Assembly: GCA_963751335.1 (NCBI GenBank)
Contig: CAVVUB010000007.1
Location: 186,001-250,000 of the forward strand
From: Bog-473 sp963751335
Lineage (GTDB): Bacteria > Actinomycetota > Acidimicrobiia > Acidimicrobiales > RAAP-2
Direction: 5' to 3'
DNA: 64,000 nucleotides
This document shows, piece by piece, positions 56,237 to 63,515 of this stretch. Positions within the stretch are counted from its first letter, which is position 1. Each line of letters begins with the position of its first letter. The notes beneath the pieces were generated by a model. That model was not told where the DNA came from, made no database searches, and saw nothing but the letters and a program-made list of their open reading frames with translations. The translations under genes and the position numbers were made by a program.

Positions 56237-56664
56237 TTAGTCATTCTCTTGGCGGTCCTCAGCAGCCGAAGGCGGGGCGATCCGCTCACGTAGCCACGCT
56301 GATGTCCGTTCCTCGTCCCACTCGCCGGCTGCCACGGCCAGTACCGCTCGTTCGGCTTCGTCAACCGGCGGATAGTCCGCCCATTGCCATGCATTCATTT
56401 CGATGAACATTCGAAGTGTCACCCAGGCGGCCCTCTTGTTCCCGTCGAGAAGAGGGTGGTTCTTGGCCAGACGGACGAGGAGCACCGCGGCCTTGTCGCA
56501 AAAGTCCGGGTAGAACTCCTCGCCCCCGAAACTGGCCAGGGCGCATGGAGGGCTGAGTCGGCCAGGTCTAGCTTGGCGGCGCTCGTGATCGTCTTGAGAT
56601 CGGTGCCGGTGACCTCAGCCGAGATCGCCAGATAGTCGGCCAGATCGGGGTACTCGACGCTCAC
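56237..56664 (-). CDS. Doc/Fic-type toxin, module 2, one frameshift
   Basis: About 142 residues. YPDLADYLAISAEVTGTDLK and LDLADSALHAPW begin the Doc fold; ASFGGEEFYPDFCDKAAVLL and the Fic motif NHPLLDGNKRAAW continue in the next frame, then DEAERAVLAVAAGEWDEERT. A single shift near 56540 separates them, so this copy may be intact in reality. Doc phosphorylates EF-Tu and halts translation. It overlaps the antitoxin stop by four bases. Confidence 0.8.
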
Positions 56665-56870
56665 CGAGCGAGGCGCTCGAGCAGCTCTCTGTCCTCTTCG
56701 ATGATCTTGGCCAGGCGGGCCTTGAACTTGGGGTTGTTCTTCCGCCGCTCCACGGCCTCGATCAAGGACTGCTTCACGGTCTCGTTCAGGCTTGTCCCTT
56801 CAACCCGTGCCAGGGCTTCGGCGTCGGCGGCCAGGTCGTCGGGGAGACGGACGGTCAGATTCTTCGTCAT
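56661..56870 (-). CDS. Ribbon-helix-helix antitoxin, module 2
   Basis: 69 residues: MTKNLTVRLPDDLAADAEAL, then VEGTSLNETVKQSLIEAVER. Same architecture as the antitoxin at 40885-41094, including the C-terminal LLERLAR. ATG 56870 is preferred over upstream alternatives because the strand motif begins directly after it. It would neutralise Doc and repress the operon through the palindrome that begins at its start codon. Confidence 0.88.
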   Translation of the reverse strand: MTKNLTVRLPDDLAADAEALARVEGTSLNETVKQSLIEAVERRKNNPKFKARLAKIIEEDRELLERLAR

Positions 56871-56885
56871 GGTGTCATGATACCA
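56870..56885 (-). promoter_or_regulatory. Operator of toxin-antitoxin module 2
   Basis: TGGTGTCATGATACCA, palindromic at 14 of 16 positions, starts at the first base of the antitoxin ATG, exactly as in module 1. Together they give TGRYRTCATGATAYCA. This is probably the ribbon-helix-helix binding site. Confidence 0.6.
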
Positions 56886-57014
56886 CCACACCCCGAACGA
56901 CTCAGCGAGCACGCGGCAAACCCGAGATCGGCCAGGTCCAACGCTTTTGACGCCCGAGATGAGGAACCCCGAACTCCAGCGTCGCCGACTCAGACGACGA
57001 CACCTCCGCTGCCC

Positions 57015-57962
57015 TCAGTCGGGTCGATACTGGTGGAAAACCGAAAAGCGGGCCGAGTCGGAGTCGGGGATCGCCACCTGGCCCTCGGTAGGTGTGCTCG
57101 ATGTTTCAGATGGACGACGGTGACGACGGTCGTGGGCAGTCACGGCCGCGATGACAACGGCAAAGAGCCGGGCATCGGCCATCGAGATCTCACGGCCACC
57201 TTCCTCGTCAACCCCGAAGAAGCTCGGCACCAGGTGAGCGGTGTGGGGCCAACCATGGCGGACGGCGCGATCCCTGAACTCGACGGGCACATCGTCGGGG
57301 TCATCGAGCGTGCACGCCAGGGTCTCGGCCTCGAAGGGCCACGGCGCTGCGGGATCCCGGTGTTCGAGGTCGACTTCGACCACCTCGCCCGGGAAGATGG
57401 CGAGGCCGGGCTGGATGCCGGCGTTGCCCATCACGACGGCCTTCACCCGGCGTCGCTCACCGTCGAGCACCACGTCGACCACGAAATCGATATCGTCGGC
57501 CCAGCGTCGCCACGGTGTTGCCCCCGCGTACGTCTGGACCTGGTCGAAGAGGAGCTTCCAGTCGGCCGGGGAGGGTGGATCGATCGGCTGGCGACGGCCC
57601 GCCATGTGTCCGATGAAGGAGTCGAAGATGTCCTCGGCTACGGCACCGGGCACGATCTCATCGATCGGCGGCATGAGGTTGAGCCCCGGGCGCCGGCCCA
57701 GCTCGGTCGCCACCGGGTCACCCAGACCGATACCGGTCAGGATTCGCTGGGGACGCCCCGGAGCGAGCGCTCCTGCCGGCTTGGTCAGCGCGTGCTCTAT
57801 CGCCTGGGCGAGGGCGCCCCGGAGGTCTTCTGCCATCGAGAGTCCACGGACAAGACCGGTATCGACGTCGAGGATGAGGGCCGCAACCACAACTGGCTGG
57901 TCTGCCACGCTCACGGAGTGTGAAACATCCCGACTGATGACCATCCAGGTAATGGGGGTCAT
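57015..57962 (-). CDS. Unrecognised 315-residue protein
   Basis: Intact frame, family not recognised. The N-terminal part reads VVVAALILDVDTGLVRGLSM with EDLRGALAQAIEHALTKP. The middle has PGRPQRILTGIGLGDPVATE, WADDIDFVVDVVLDGERRR and VKAVVMGNAGIQPGLAIFPG. The pattern suggests a soluble two-domain alpha/beta protein with duplicated strands; no signal peptide, no catalytic motif seen. Its ATG start at 57962 has no strong ribosome-binding site. Confidence 0.65.
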   Translation of the reverse strand: MTPITWMVISRDVSHSVSVADQPVVVAALILDVDTGLVRGLSMAEDLRGALAQAIEHALTKPAGALAPGRPQRILTGIGLGDPVATELGRRPGLNLMPPIDEIVPGAVAEDIFDSFIGHMAGRRQPIDPPSPADWKLLFDQVQTYAGATPWRRWADDIDFVVDVVLDGERRRVKAVVMGNAGIQPGLAIFPGEVVEVDLEHRDPAAPWPFEAETLACTLDDPDDVPVEFRDRAVRHGWPHTAHLVPSFFGVDEEGGREISMADARLFAVVIAAVTAHDRRHRRPSETSSTPTEGQVAIPDSDSARFSVFHQYRPD

Positions 57963-58207
57963 CGGGTCGAGGATAGGTGGAGTTTCGGGCGGGACACGCC
58001 AAGGGATCTCCTCAGTGACCCGTCCAGGTGAGATGAGGTTTTCAATGACCGCCTTGATCGTGGTGGCTCGATCTTGGTGGCCGTGTCTTCTTGAGAAGTC
58101 CAGTCACCCCGTTGAGGTTGCAACTACATGGAGACGGGCGCCGCTCATGGTCACCACGGTCCCCACTGGTCCGCTCTTGAAGTGAACATGGTGATGATCA
58201 GGACGCT
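57963..58207. other. Intergenic, no gene seen
   Basis: Holds the upstream region of the 315-residue protein gene. Nothing recognisable beyond that. Confidence 0.4.
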
Positions 58208-58885
58208 CTACGGTGCGTACCAGAAGGCGCCGCTCACCGAGGAGGAGGTGGAGCCCTCCACGTGCGGCGTGCTGTCGTAGTACGCGTCAGCCGCTTCCCA
58301 GGTTGTCCCGCCGTCGGGCGATACTTCGAACGTGAGATTCACCGACCAGACCTTGCTCGTGACCGGGATTACAGCACCAACGCTCTTCTTGACGCCGAGA
58401 TTGGCTTTGGCCGAAGTCTCCATCGCCAGTCCTCCCCCAGCCTGCACGACGAGGCGGATAGGCAGTGACGGTGTGGAGCCGTTCAGATTGGGGAACTCCG
58501 CCGCACCCGAGTAGACGGCTTCGCCGCTCGGGAGGTTGGAGTCCGTCTTGTCGAAGGCCAGCGTGGCCGTGTCCAGCCCGAACGACCACGTGGTCGGGTA
58601 CCTCGAATCCAGTCCCCATACCATTGACTTGAATTTTGTGGTCTTGACCTTGCTGAAGGAAAAGGTGGCGCCACCGGTCTGGCCGCTGTCGCCCGTGGTG
58701 ACTTCCTTCCCTGAGCCCGGGGCCGGGTAGACCGGCCCGACGTGCGACCCACTCGCCCCAGCCGTCGGTGCAAGGCCGGTTGTCACCAACGCCATCAGCG
58801 TCAACGGCAAGGCGGCGCAGACTCCGACGGCGACTTTGCCAAGACGCGACGAACGTGTCCTGAAGAACGATGGACTCTGCGGCAC
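58208..58885 (-). CDS. Secreted hypothetical protein
   Basis: 225 residues. Signal peptide KVAVGVCAALPLTLMALVTT ends near APTAGASGSH. The mature part is Ser/Thr/Gly-rich beta sequence (ATFSFSKVKTTKFKSMVWGL, NLTFEVSPDGGTTWEAADAY), resembling beta-sandwich surface proteins. No Cys in the mature chain and no catalytic motif. Family not recognised. It is the last gene before the right end of the element. Confidence 0.7.
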   Translation of the reverse strand: MPQSPSFFRTRSSRLGKVAVGVCAALPLTLMALVTTGLAPTAGASGSHVGPVYPAPGSGKEVTTGDSGQTGGATFSFSKVKTTKFKSMVWGLDSRYPTTWSFGLDTATLAFDKTDSNLPSGEAVYSGAAEFPNLNGSTPSLPIRLVVQAGGGLAMETSAKANLGVKKSVGAVIPVTSKVWSVNLTFEVSPDGGTTWEAADAYYDSTPHVEGSTSSSVSGAFWYAP

Positions 58886-59098
58886 GAGGATCCTCCCTAC
58901 CTTGGTCGCCAGCGCATCTGGCGTTTCACCTGTGCAAAAGCTTCTTCCCCCAAGGGTGAGCTGTCAAGGTCCTCTTCACCCTCGACGAAGTCAACGCTCC
59001 TTCAGGGCGCGGCCCGGGGGAATTCGAACCGCCCATCCTGTCGGCCAAGAGCCCACGACTTGGCTTTGCGCCATGGCGGTCGGCGTAGTCGGCGTCCC
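58886..59098. other. Right-end non-coding segment of the element
   Basis: No gene. Contains the upstream region of the secreted protein and GC-rich sequence leading to attR. A T-loop-like string (GGTTCGAATT on the reverse strand near 59013-59022) was examined and does not belong to a foldable tRNA. Confidence 0.5.
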
Positions 59099-59134
59099 GC
59101 GTGACATGGGTTAGAGAATGCCCGCCTTGGAGAG
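59099..59134. other. attR of the serine-recombinase element
   Basis: The element arm CGTGACATGGGTTAG (59100-59114) mirrors the attL arm in inverted orientation (13 of 15). The ATG core is at 59118-59120, followed by virB4-like coding sequence (CCCGCCTTGGAGAGG). The element provides the TAA that now ends the virB4-like piece. Confidence 0.8.
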
Positions 59135-60031
59135 GATGGCCCAGGCCTCGTCGACCACGAGGAAGGTCTGGCGCTGGTGGGATCCTGCGGCAGTACGGGT
59201 GAGCGCCGCCTGCAGCCACGCCGTGGCACACGCCATGAGGACGCCGAGAGCCGCCGACGAGTACAGGGCGGAGAGATCGAGCACCACCAGCGGGGCCGAG
59301 AGGTCCAAACCCGGCGTCGTCGGTCCGTCGAACATGCCGCGCAGATCACCATGCACGAGCCGGCGCAGTTCCAGCGCGACATCACGTCCGTCTTCGAGCA
59401 GCTCGCGCGATTCTGTGCGCAACGCGCGGGCCGCATCGGGATCGGGCGACAGCAGCGCGTCGACCACGACGGGGACGGTGGGAACGGTCTGACGACGGGT
59501 CGCCTGGGTCAGCGCAGCCTCGAGCGCGGCCCGCTCGCGGGGAACCAGGTTCCGGCCCAGGCACGCTGCGCCGAGCGAAGCCAACAGCTCCGTGCGCCGG
59601 CGCCCTGTCACGTCTTCTCCATCGTCGTGGTCCCCGCGCTCGGGACCCGGATCGAGCGGGTTGAGCCGGATGGCCCCGCCGGGCCGGAGCGCCACTGGGC
59701 GCACTCCCCAGGCGGCGGCCAGGTCGCCGTACTCCCCCTTGGGGTCGACCACCCAGGCCCGCCGTCCGAACACCGCCTCCCGCCAGAGGAAGGTCTTGAC
59801 GAAGGCGCTCTTGCCCCGGCCGATCTGGCCGAACACCACCATGTTCGGGTTGGAGACGATCCCAGCCGCATACAGCTCGAAGGGGTCGAAGACGAACGAA
59901 CCGCCCAGAAGATCATCTCCGATCACCACCCCCCGCTCCCCCAGGCCGGCCTCGGCGATGAAGGGATAGGCCGCCCCCAGATTGCGGGTGGTCACCTGGT
60001 GGGCCGGAAGTCGTGGTTGTCGTTCCCTCAT
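59111..60031 (-). pseudogene. VirB4-like ATPase, N-terminal two thirds (severed by the element)
   Basis: 306 residues from ATG 60031. Walker A FGQIGRGKSAFVKTFLWRE, AWVVDPKGEYGDLAAAWGV and Walker B QTFLVVDEAWAILSKAG, after which only ILstop follows. The break falls eight residues beyond Walker B, so the final third of the ATPase fold, found at 29002-29388, is missing. VirB4-type ATPases power pilus or channel assembly in type IV secretion. As it stands it is unlikely to work; excision of the element would restore it. Confidence 0.88.
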
Positions 60032-60122
60032 CTCGGATGAACGGTCGCCGCGGTCGCTCCCGCTCCAATACGTTGAACGCGCCGCGACCGCTGCCTCCGT
60101 CGCGGGAAAGGTGGACGCTGAG

Positions 60123-60812
60123 ATGAGCGAGACCGAAGGCACGCCCCGGTCCCTCGTGGTCACGCTGGCCACACTGACGGTGATCGGCGGCTTCCTCGAT
60201 GCCGTGAGTCATCTGGGGCTCGGGCACGTCTTCACGGTCAACATGACCGGGAACATCGTCCTGATCGGCTTCGCCGCAGCCGGCGCGCCAGGTTTCTCGG
60301 TGCTGGCCAACCTCTGCGCGGTCGGCTTCTTCGTCGGAGGAGCGGCGGTCGGAGGGCGGCTCGATCGCCTGGTCGGATCGCACCGCACAATGCTCGTCGG
60401 CGAAATGACCCTCGAGGGTTTCCTGATTGCGGTGGCCGCGTTCGTGAGCGCCAGCGTGGCGGGGATCGGCACCGGCTGGCCTCGCTACCTCACCATTGCC
60501 CTGCTGTCCTTCGCCATGGGCGTGCGCAACGCCACCGTCCGCCGCATGGCGGTGGGCGGAATGACGACGACCGTGCTGACGACAACACTCACCGGCCTGG
60601 TCTCCGACTCGGCCCTGGCCGGCGGCACCAATCCGAACCAGGCGCGGCGGGCCACCTCCGTGCTCTGCATGTTCGCGGGAGCCCTCGCCGGCGCCGCGCT
60701 GGTCCTTCACGTCAGCCCGGCCTGGGCGCTCGGCGTCGCCGCCGTCCTCGCGCTCGGAGCGGCCGGCTACTTCGGGCGCCAGGAGCCGCTCCAGCTGAGG
60801 CCCGCCCAATAA
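60123..60812 (+). CDS. YoaK family (DUF1275) membrane protein
   Basis: 229 residues with about six transmembrane helices. The family signature is GGFLDAVSHLGLGHVFTVNMTGNIVLIG at the start; MGVRNATVRRMAVGGMTTTV and LTGLVSDSA follow in the second half. Function of the family is not established. ATG 60123 is chosen over upstream starts that run into the divergent ATPase gene. It lies inside the transfer operon region but on the opposite strand. Confidence 0.88.
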   Translation: MSETEGTPRSLVVTLATLTVIGGFLDAVSHLGLGHVFTVNMTGNIVLIGFAAAGAPGFSVLANLCAVGFFVGGAAVGGRLDRLVGSHRTMLVGEMTLEGFLIAVAAFVSASVAGIGTGWPRYLTIALLSFAMGVRNATVRRMAVGGMTTTVLTTTLTGLVSDSALAGGTNPNQARRATSVLCMFAGALAGAALVLHVSPAWALGVAAVLALGAAGYFGRQEPLQLRPAQ

Positions 60813-60875
60813 CAGGCTGCCCGTAAGAGCGACGGCATCCGCCGCGATTCCGAGCCTCTCGAGCTGTCCGTCAGC

Positions 60876-61772
60876 TCACGAGTGGTAGGAGGTGGTTGTG
60901 GTGGCGCTGTTGTTCCCGGGGACGGGGTCGCTGGGGGAAGCGGCGCTGATGGTGCCCTGCTGGACGAGGCTCCCGCCGGCGCCACCGGTGTAGTGAAATG
61001 TCAGTTTCCACAGGTCACCCGGATCGAGCGAACCGATGGTGCACGACACGGCGGAGTTGAATCCCGAGGCGGGTGGAATGAACTGGCAAGACGCACCCGA
61101 CAGGTTGCTGGTAGCCCCGACGCCAGTGAATGACGGCGAGTTGATCTCGCTCACCTCCTGGAGATTGTCGGCTGTCCACGGCCCGGCGTTGCGGATCGAG
61201 TTCGTGATGGTGACCTTGCCCGTCGAGGAGCCGGCGGTGGCCTTCTGCGTCAGCGAAAGGTCCGCCCGCGACCCGAAGAAGCTGTTGAGGGTGGAGGAGT
61301 TGTTGGCCAGAGAGGGATCGCCTGGGCCGTTCTCGCCGGCGCTCACGAAGCGGGTGAACGGAGCTCCGTCGGTGCTCGTCAGGTGGAACTTGGGGATCCA
61401 GGTGTGCCCGGACTTCAAAGACGCAAGCTGGCAGGTGAACATGAAGGACCACCCGCTCGGCGCGGGCTGCTGTTCACAGGTCGCGTTCGCGGTCGTGTAG
61501 GAGACCGATCCGCCGCTGACCTTGAGCAGAGCGGTCGCGACAATCTCGGTCGCGGTCGACGGCCCAGCGTTGTGGATGTGGTCGGTCACGGTGGTGTTGC
61601 CGGGGCCCGTCCCGTTCGAGACCACCTGGCTCACACTCAGGTCGGCGGTCCCGGCGGCACTCGCCACCGTGCTGCCGCCGGCGATGGTGACCGCCCCTGC
61701 CGTCGCCAACCCCACCACGGCGGCGGCCGCGAGCCGACGCTTGGCGGACATGATCGCAGCGATGTTCTTCAT
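60876..61772 (-). CDS. Secreted DUF11 repeat protein
   Basis: 298 residues. Signal peptide LAAAAVVGLATAGAVTIAGG ends near ASAAGTADLS. Two DUF11-type beta-sandwich repeats start ADLSVSQVVSNGTGPGNTTV and ADLSLTQKATAGSSTGKVTI and contain the characteristic HNAGPSTATEIV/RNAGPWTADNLQ. Two Cys in each repeat may form a disulfide. A surface or matrix protein of unknown role. The sequence to 61930 upstream holds its ribosome-binding site and no further gene. Confidence 0.8.
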   Translation of the reverse strand: MKNIAAIMSAKRRLAAAAVVGLATAGAVTIAGGSTVASAAGTADLSVSQVVSNGTGPGNTTVTDHIHNAGPSTATEIVATALLKVSGGSVSYTTANATCEQQPAPSGWSFMFTCQLASLKSGHTWIPKFHLTSTDGAPFTRFVSAGENGPGDPSLANNSSTLNSFFGSRADLSLTQKATAGSSTGKVTITNSIRNAGPWTADNLQEVSEINSPSFTGVGATSNLSGASCQFIPPASGFNSAVSCTIGSLDPGDLWKLTFHYTGGAGGSLVQQGTISAASPSDPVPGNNSATTTTSYHS

Positions 61773-61930
61773 CGGCTGCCCCCCTTATCGTCGCCGGCCC
61801 GACCAATGGTCGAAACCGAGGCTTCTGCCGACCCCGCGACCCGCAGTCTCACGCCCGATCCCGGCGGGCCCGTGGTGGACGGCCTGTCACTTTAGCTGCC
61901 CACTCACGGCGTGGCCAGGGGCGACGGTCC

Positions 61931-63493
61931 CTAGGCGATGCCGAGCCTTTCGAGCTGTTCGTCGGGTGCGTCGACCGCATGGAGCGCCACCCGGAGCAAC
62001 TCCACCATGTCCGCCTCGACGGTGCTGCCGACGAGGTTCTCGTCTTCGGCCGGGTCGTTGCCCAGGTCGAAGAGGAAGTGCGCATCGACCGCGTTGTGGC
62101 CGACCCAGAACGGCAACCGGTCACCCGGCTCGTAGGGCTGGCGGATCACCGGGACCGGCGAATCGGGCATGAAGTCGAGGCGGGCCCGCCTGTCGGGCGG
62201 GGGCAGGCGGACCTCGTCCTCGAGTCCGTGCACGGGCATGGTGGACCAGCGGTTCGACCACATGGAGAGCGGGAAGTTCTCGCCGTCGGCTCCGCGGGCG
62301 TACTTGCGGCGACCGTCGGTCACCTGCACCCAGTTGCCGAACACTCCGCCGAGCGCCCATTCGCGTACCTGGGCCACCTCGCCGCGCACGAGCGGGGCCA
62401 ATGTGTTGCCGTGCGTCACGCCGCGGGGCACGACACCGAAGACGTCGGCGATGGTGGCGTGCAGGTCGACGTTGGTCGTGAGCGCGTCGCACATGCCCCC
62501 GGCCACGCCGGGCCAGTGGATCAGCAGTGGCGTGTGACCCAGCGGCTCGTACTGCATCACGCCGGGCTTGCCCCAGATGTCCTTCTCCCCCAGATAGTGG
62601 CCATGGTCGGTGCACACCACGACCGCCGTGCTCTGCCACAGGTCGCGTTCGGTCAGCGCGTCGAAGACCCGGCCCACCCAATGGTCGATCAGGGAGAGCT
62701 TGGCGCCGTAGTTGGCCCGGATCTGGCGCCCCTCGCGCTCGCTCAAGCGGCCGGCCGCCACCGCGCCGACGTCGTAGGGCGGCCAGATGACGAGGTCACC
62801 CTCCCAGTCCGGGTCGTAGCGGCCCGCCCAGGGCTCAGGGGTGTCGAACGGCTCGTGCGGGTCGAACTCGTCCACGAACAAGAGGAAGGGTTCGGTGGCC
62901 GGTGCGCCGCGGCGCAGCCAGTCGGCCGCCGTGCGCATGGTGCGCGGCCCGGGAAAGTCCCCCTCGGCCCGGAAGAACGTGCGGGACTGGTCGTAGGGCC
63001 GGTCGAGTGCGCCTGTCATACCGAGGCGTTGCCAGTACCAGGCGCCGCTCCGGGCCGGCAGCGCCGGCGCGCCCACGTAACTGGGGTCGGCGAAGGTGCG
63101 CCAAGGATCGCCTTCGTGCCCGCGCACGTAGTCCCAGGCGGTGAAGTCGGTGTGGTAGTTCTCCCCGCCCGTCTCGAAGAGGTGCGGATGGTCCGAGACC
63201 AACATGGTCGTCACCCCGGCCCGGCGGAGCTGCGCCGTGATCGGCTCCTCCCAGATCTCTATCGACCCCCAGGGCCGCCAGAGGAAGTCGAGCGAGCCGC
63301 AGAGGATGTCGTGGCGCGCCGGCATGCAGGGGAGGGAGCCGGTGACGTGCGAGGTGAACCGGACGGCGTGGGTGGCGAAGGCATCGAGGTTGGGCGTTTC
63401 GAACTCGGTGCCGCCGTAGCTCCCGAGCATGTGCCGGTTCAGGCTGTCGAGCAGCAGCACCACCAGATTGCGCGGGGATGCGTCGGACGCCAC
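61931..63493 (-). CDS. Sulfatase (alkaline-phosphatase superfamily)
   Basis: 520 residues. N-terminal metal-binding LVVLLLDSLNRHMLGSYGG; the sulfatase signature CMPAR (in SLPCMPARHDIL), where Cys would be turned into formylglycine; and VVVCTDHGHYLGEKDIWGK with late metal ligands. It hydrolyses sulfate esters after activation by a formylglycine-generating enzyme encoded elsewhere. No signal peptide. GTG 63493 is chosen; it lies 22 bases after the SCO6880-like stop. The first metal Asp reads DS rather than DD. Confidence 0.9.
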   Translation of the reverse strand: MASDASPRNLVVLLLDSLNRHMLGSYGGTEFETPNLDAFATHAVRFTSHVTGSLPCMPARHDILCGSLDFLWRPWGSIEIWEEPITAQLRRAGVTTMLVSDHPHLFETGGENYHTDFTAWDYVRGHEGDPWRTFADPSYVGAPALPARSGAWYWQRLGMTGALDRPYDQSRTFFRAEGDFPGPRTMRTAADWLRRGAPATEPFLLFVDEFDPHEPFDTPEPWAGRYDPDWEGDLVIWPPYDVGAVAAGRLSEREGRQIRANYGAKLSLIDHWVGRVFDALTERDLWQSTAVVVCTDHGHYLGEKDIWGKPGVMQYEPLGHTPLLIHWPGVAGGMCDALTTNVDLHATIADVFGVVPRGVTHGNTLAPLVRGEVAQVREWALGGVFGNWVQVTDGRRKYARGADGENFPLSMWSNRWSTMPVHGLEDEVRLPPPDRRARLDFMPDSPVPVIRQPYEPGDRLPFWVGHNAVDAHFLFDLGNDPAEDENLVGSTVEADMVELLRVALHAVDAPDEQLERLGIA

Positions 63494-63515
63494 CGGCCAA
63501 TGGTAGAGGCGGCGT

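Larger units (their letters stand above)
29390..59120. mobile_element. 29.7-kb serine-recombinase integrative element inside a virB4-like gene
   Basis: Bounded by ATG core copies at 29387-29389 and 59118-59120. The host gene is restored in frame when the segment is removed, and the recombinase sits at one end beside its site. It carries a pSAM2-type rep gene with iterons, toxin-antitoxin modules, IS debris and metabolic cargo. No conjugation genes of its own were recognised, so it would be mobilised passively or by the surrounding transfer operon. Calling it a single element is inference; later nested insertions are evident. Confidence 0.82.

Noticed and set aside
58990..59100. tRNA remnant at the right end of the element
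   Set aside because: GGTTCGAATT on the reverse strand looks like a T-loop, but its flanks do not pair as a T-stem and no acceptor or anticodon stem fits. The attachment site is explained by the virB4-like gene.
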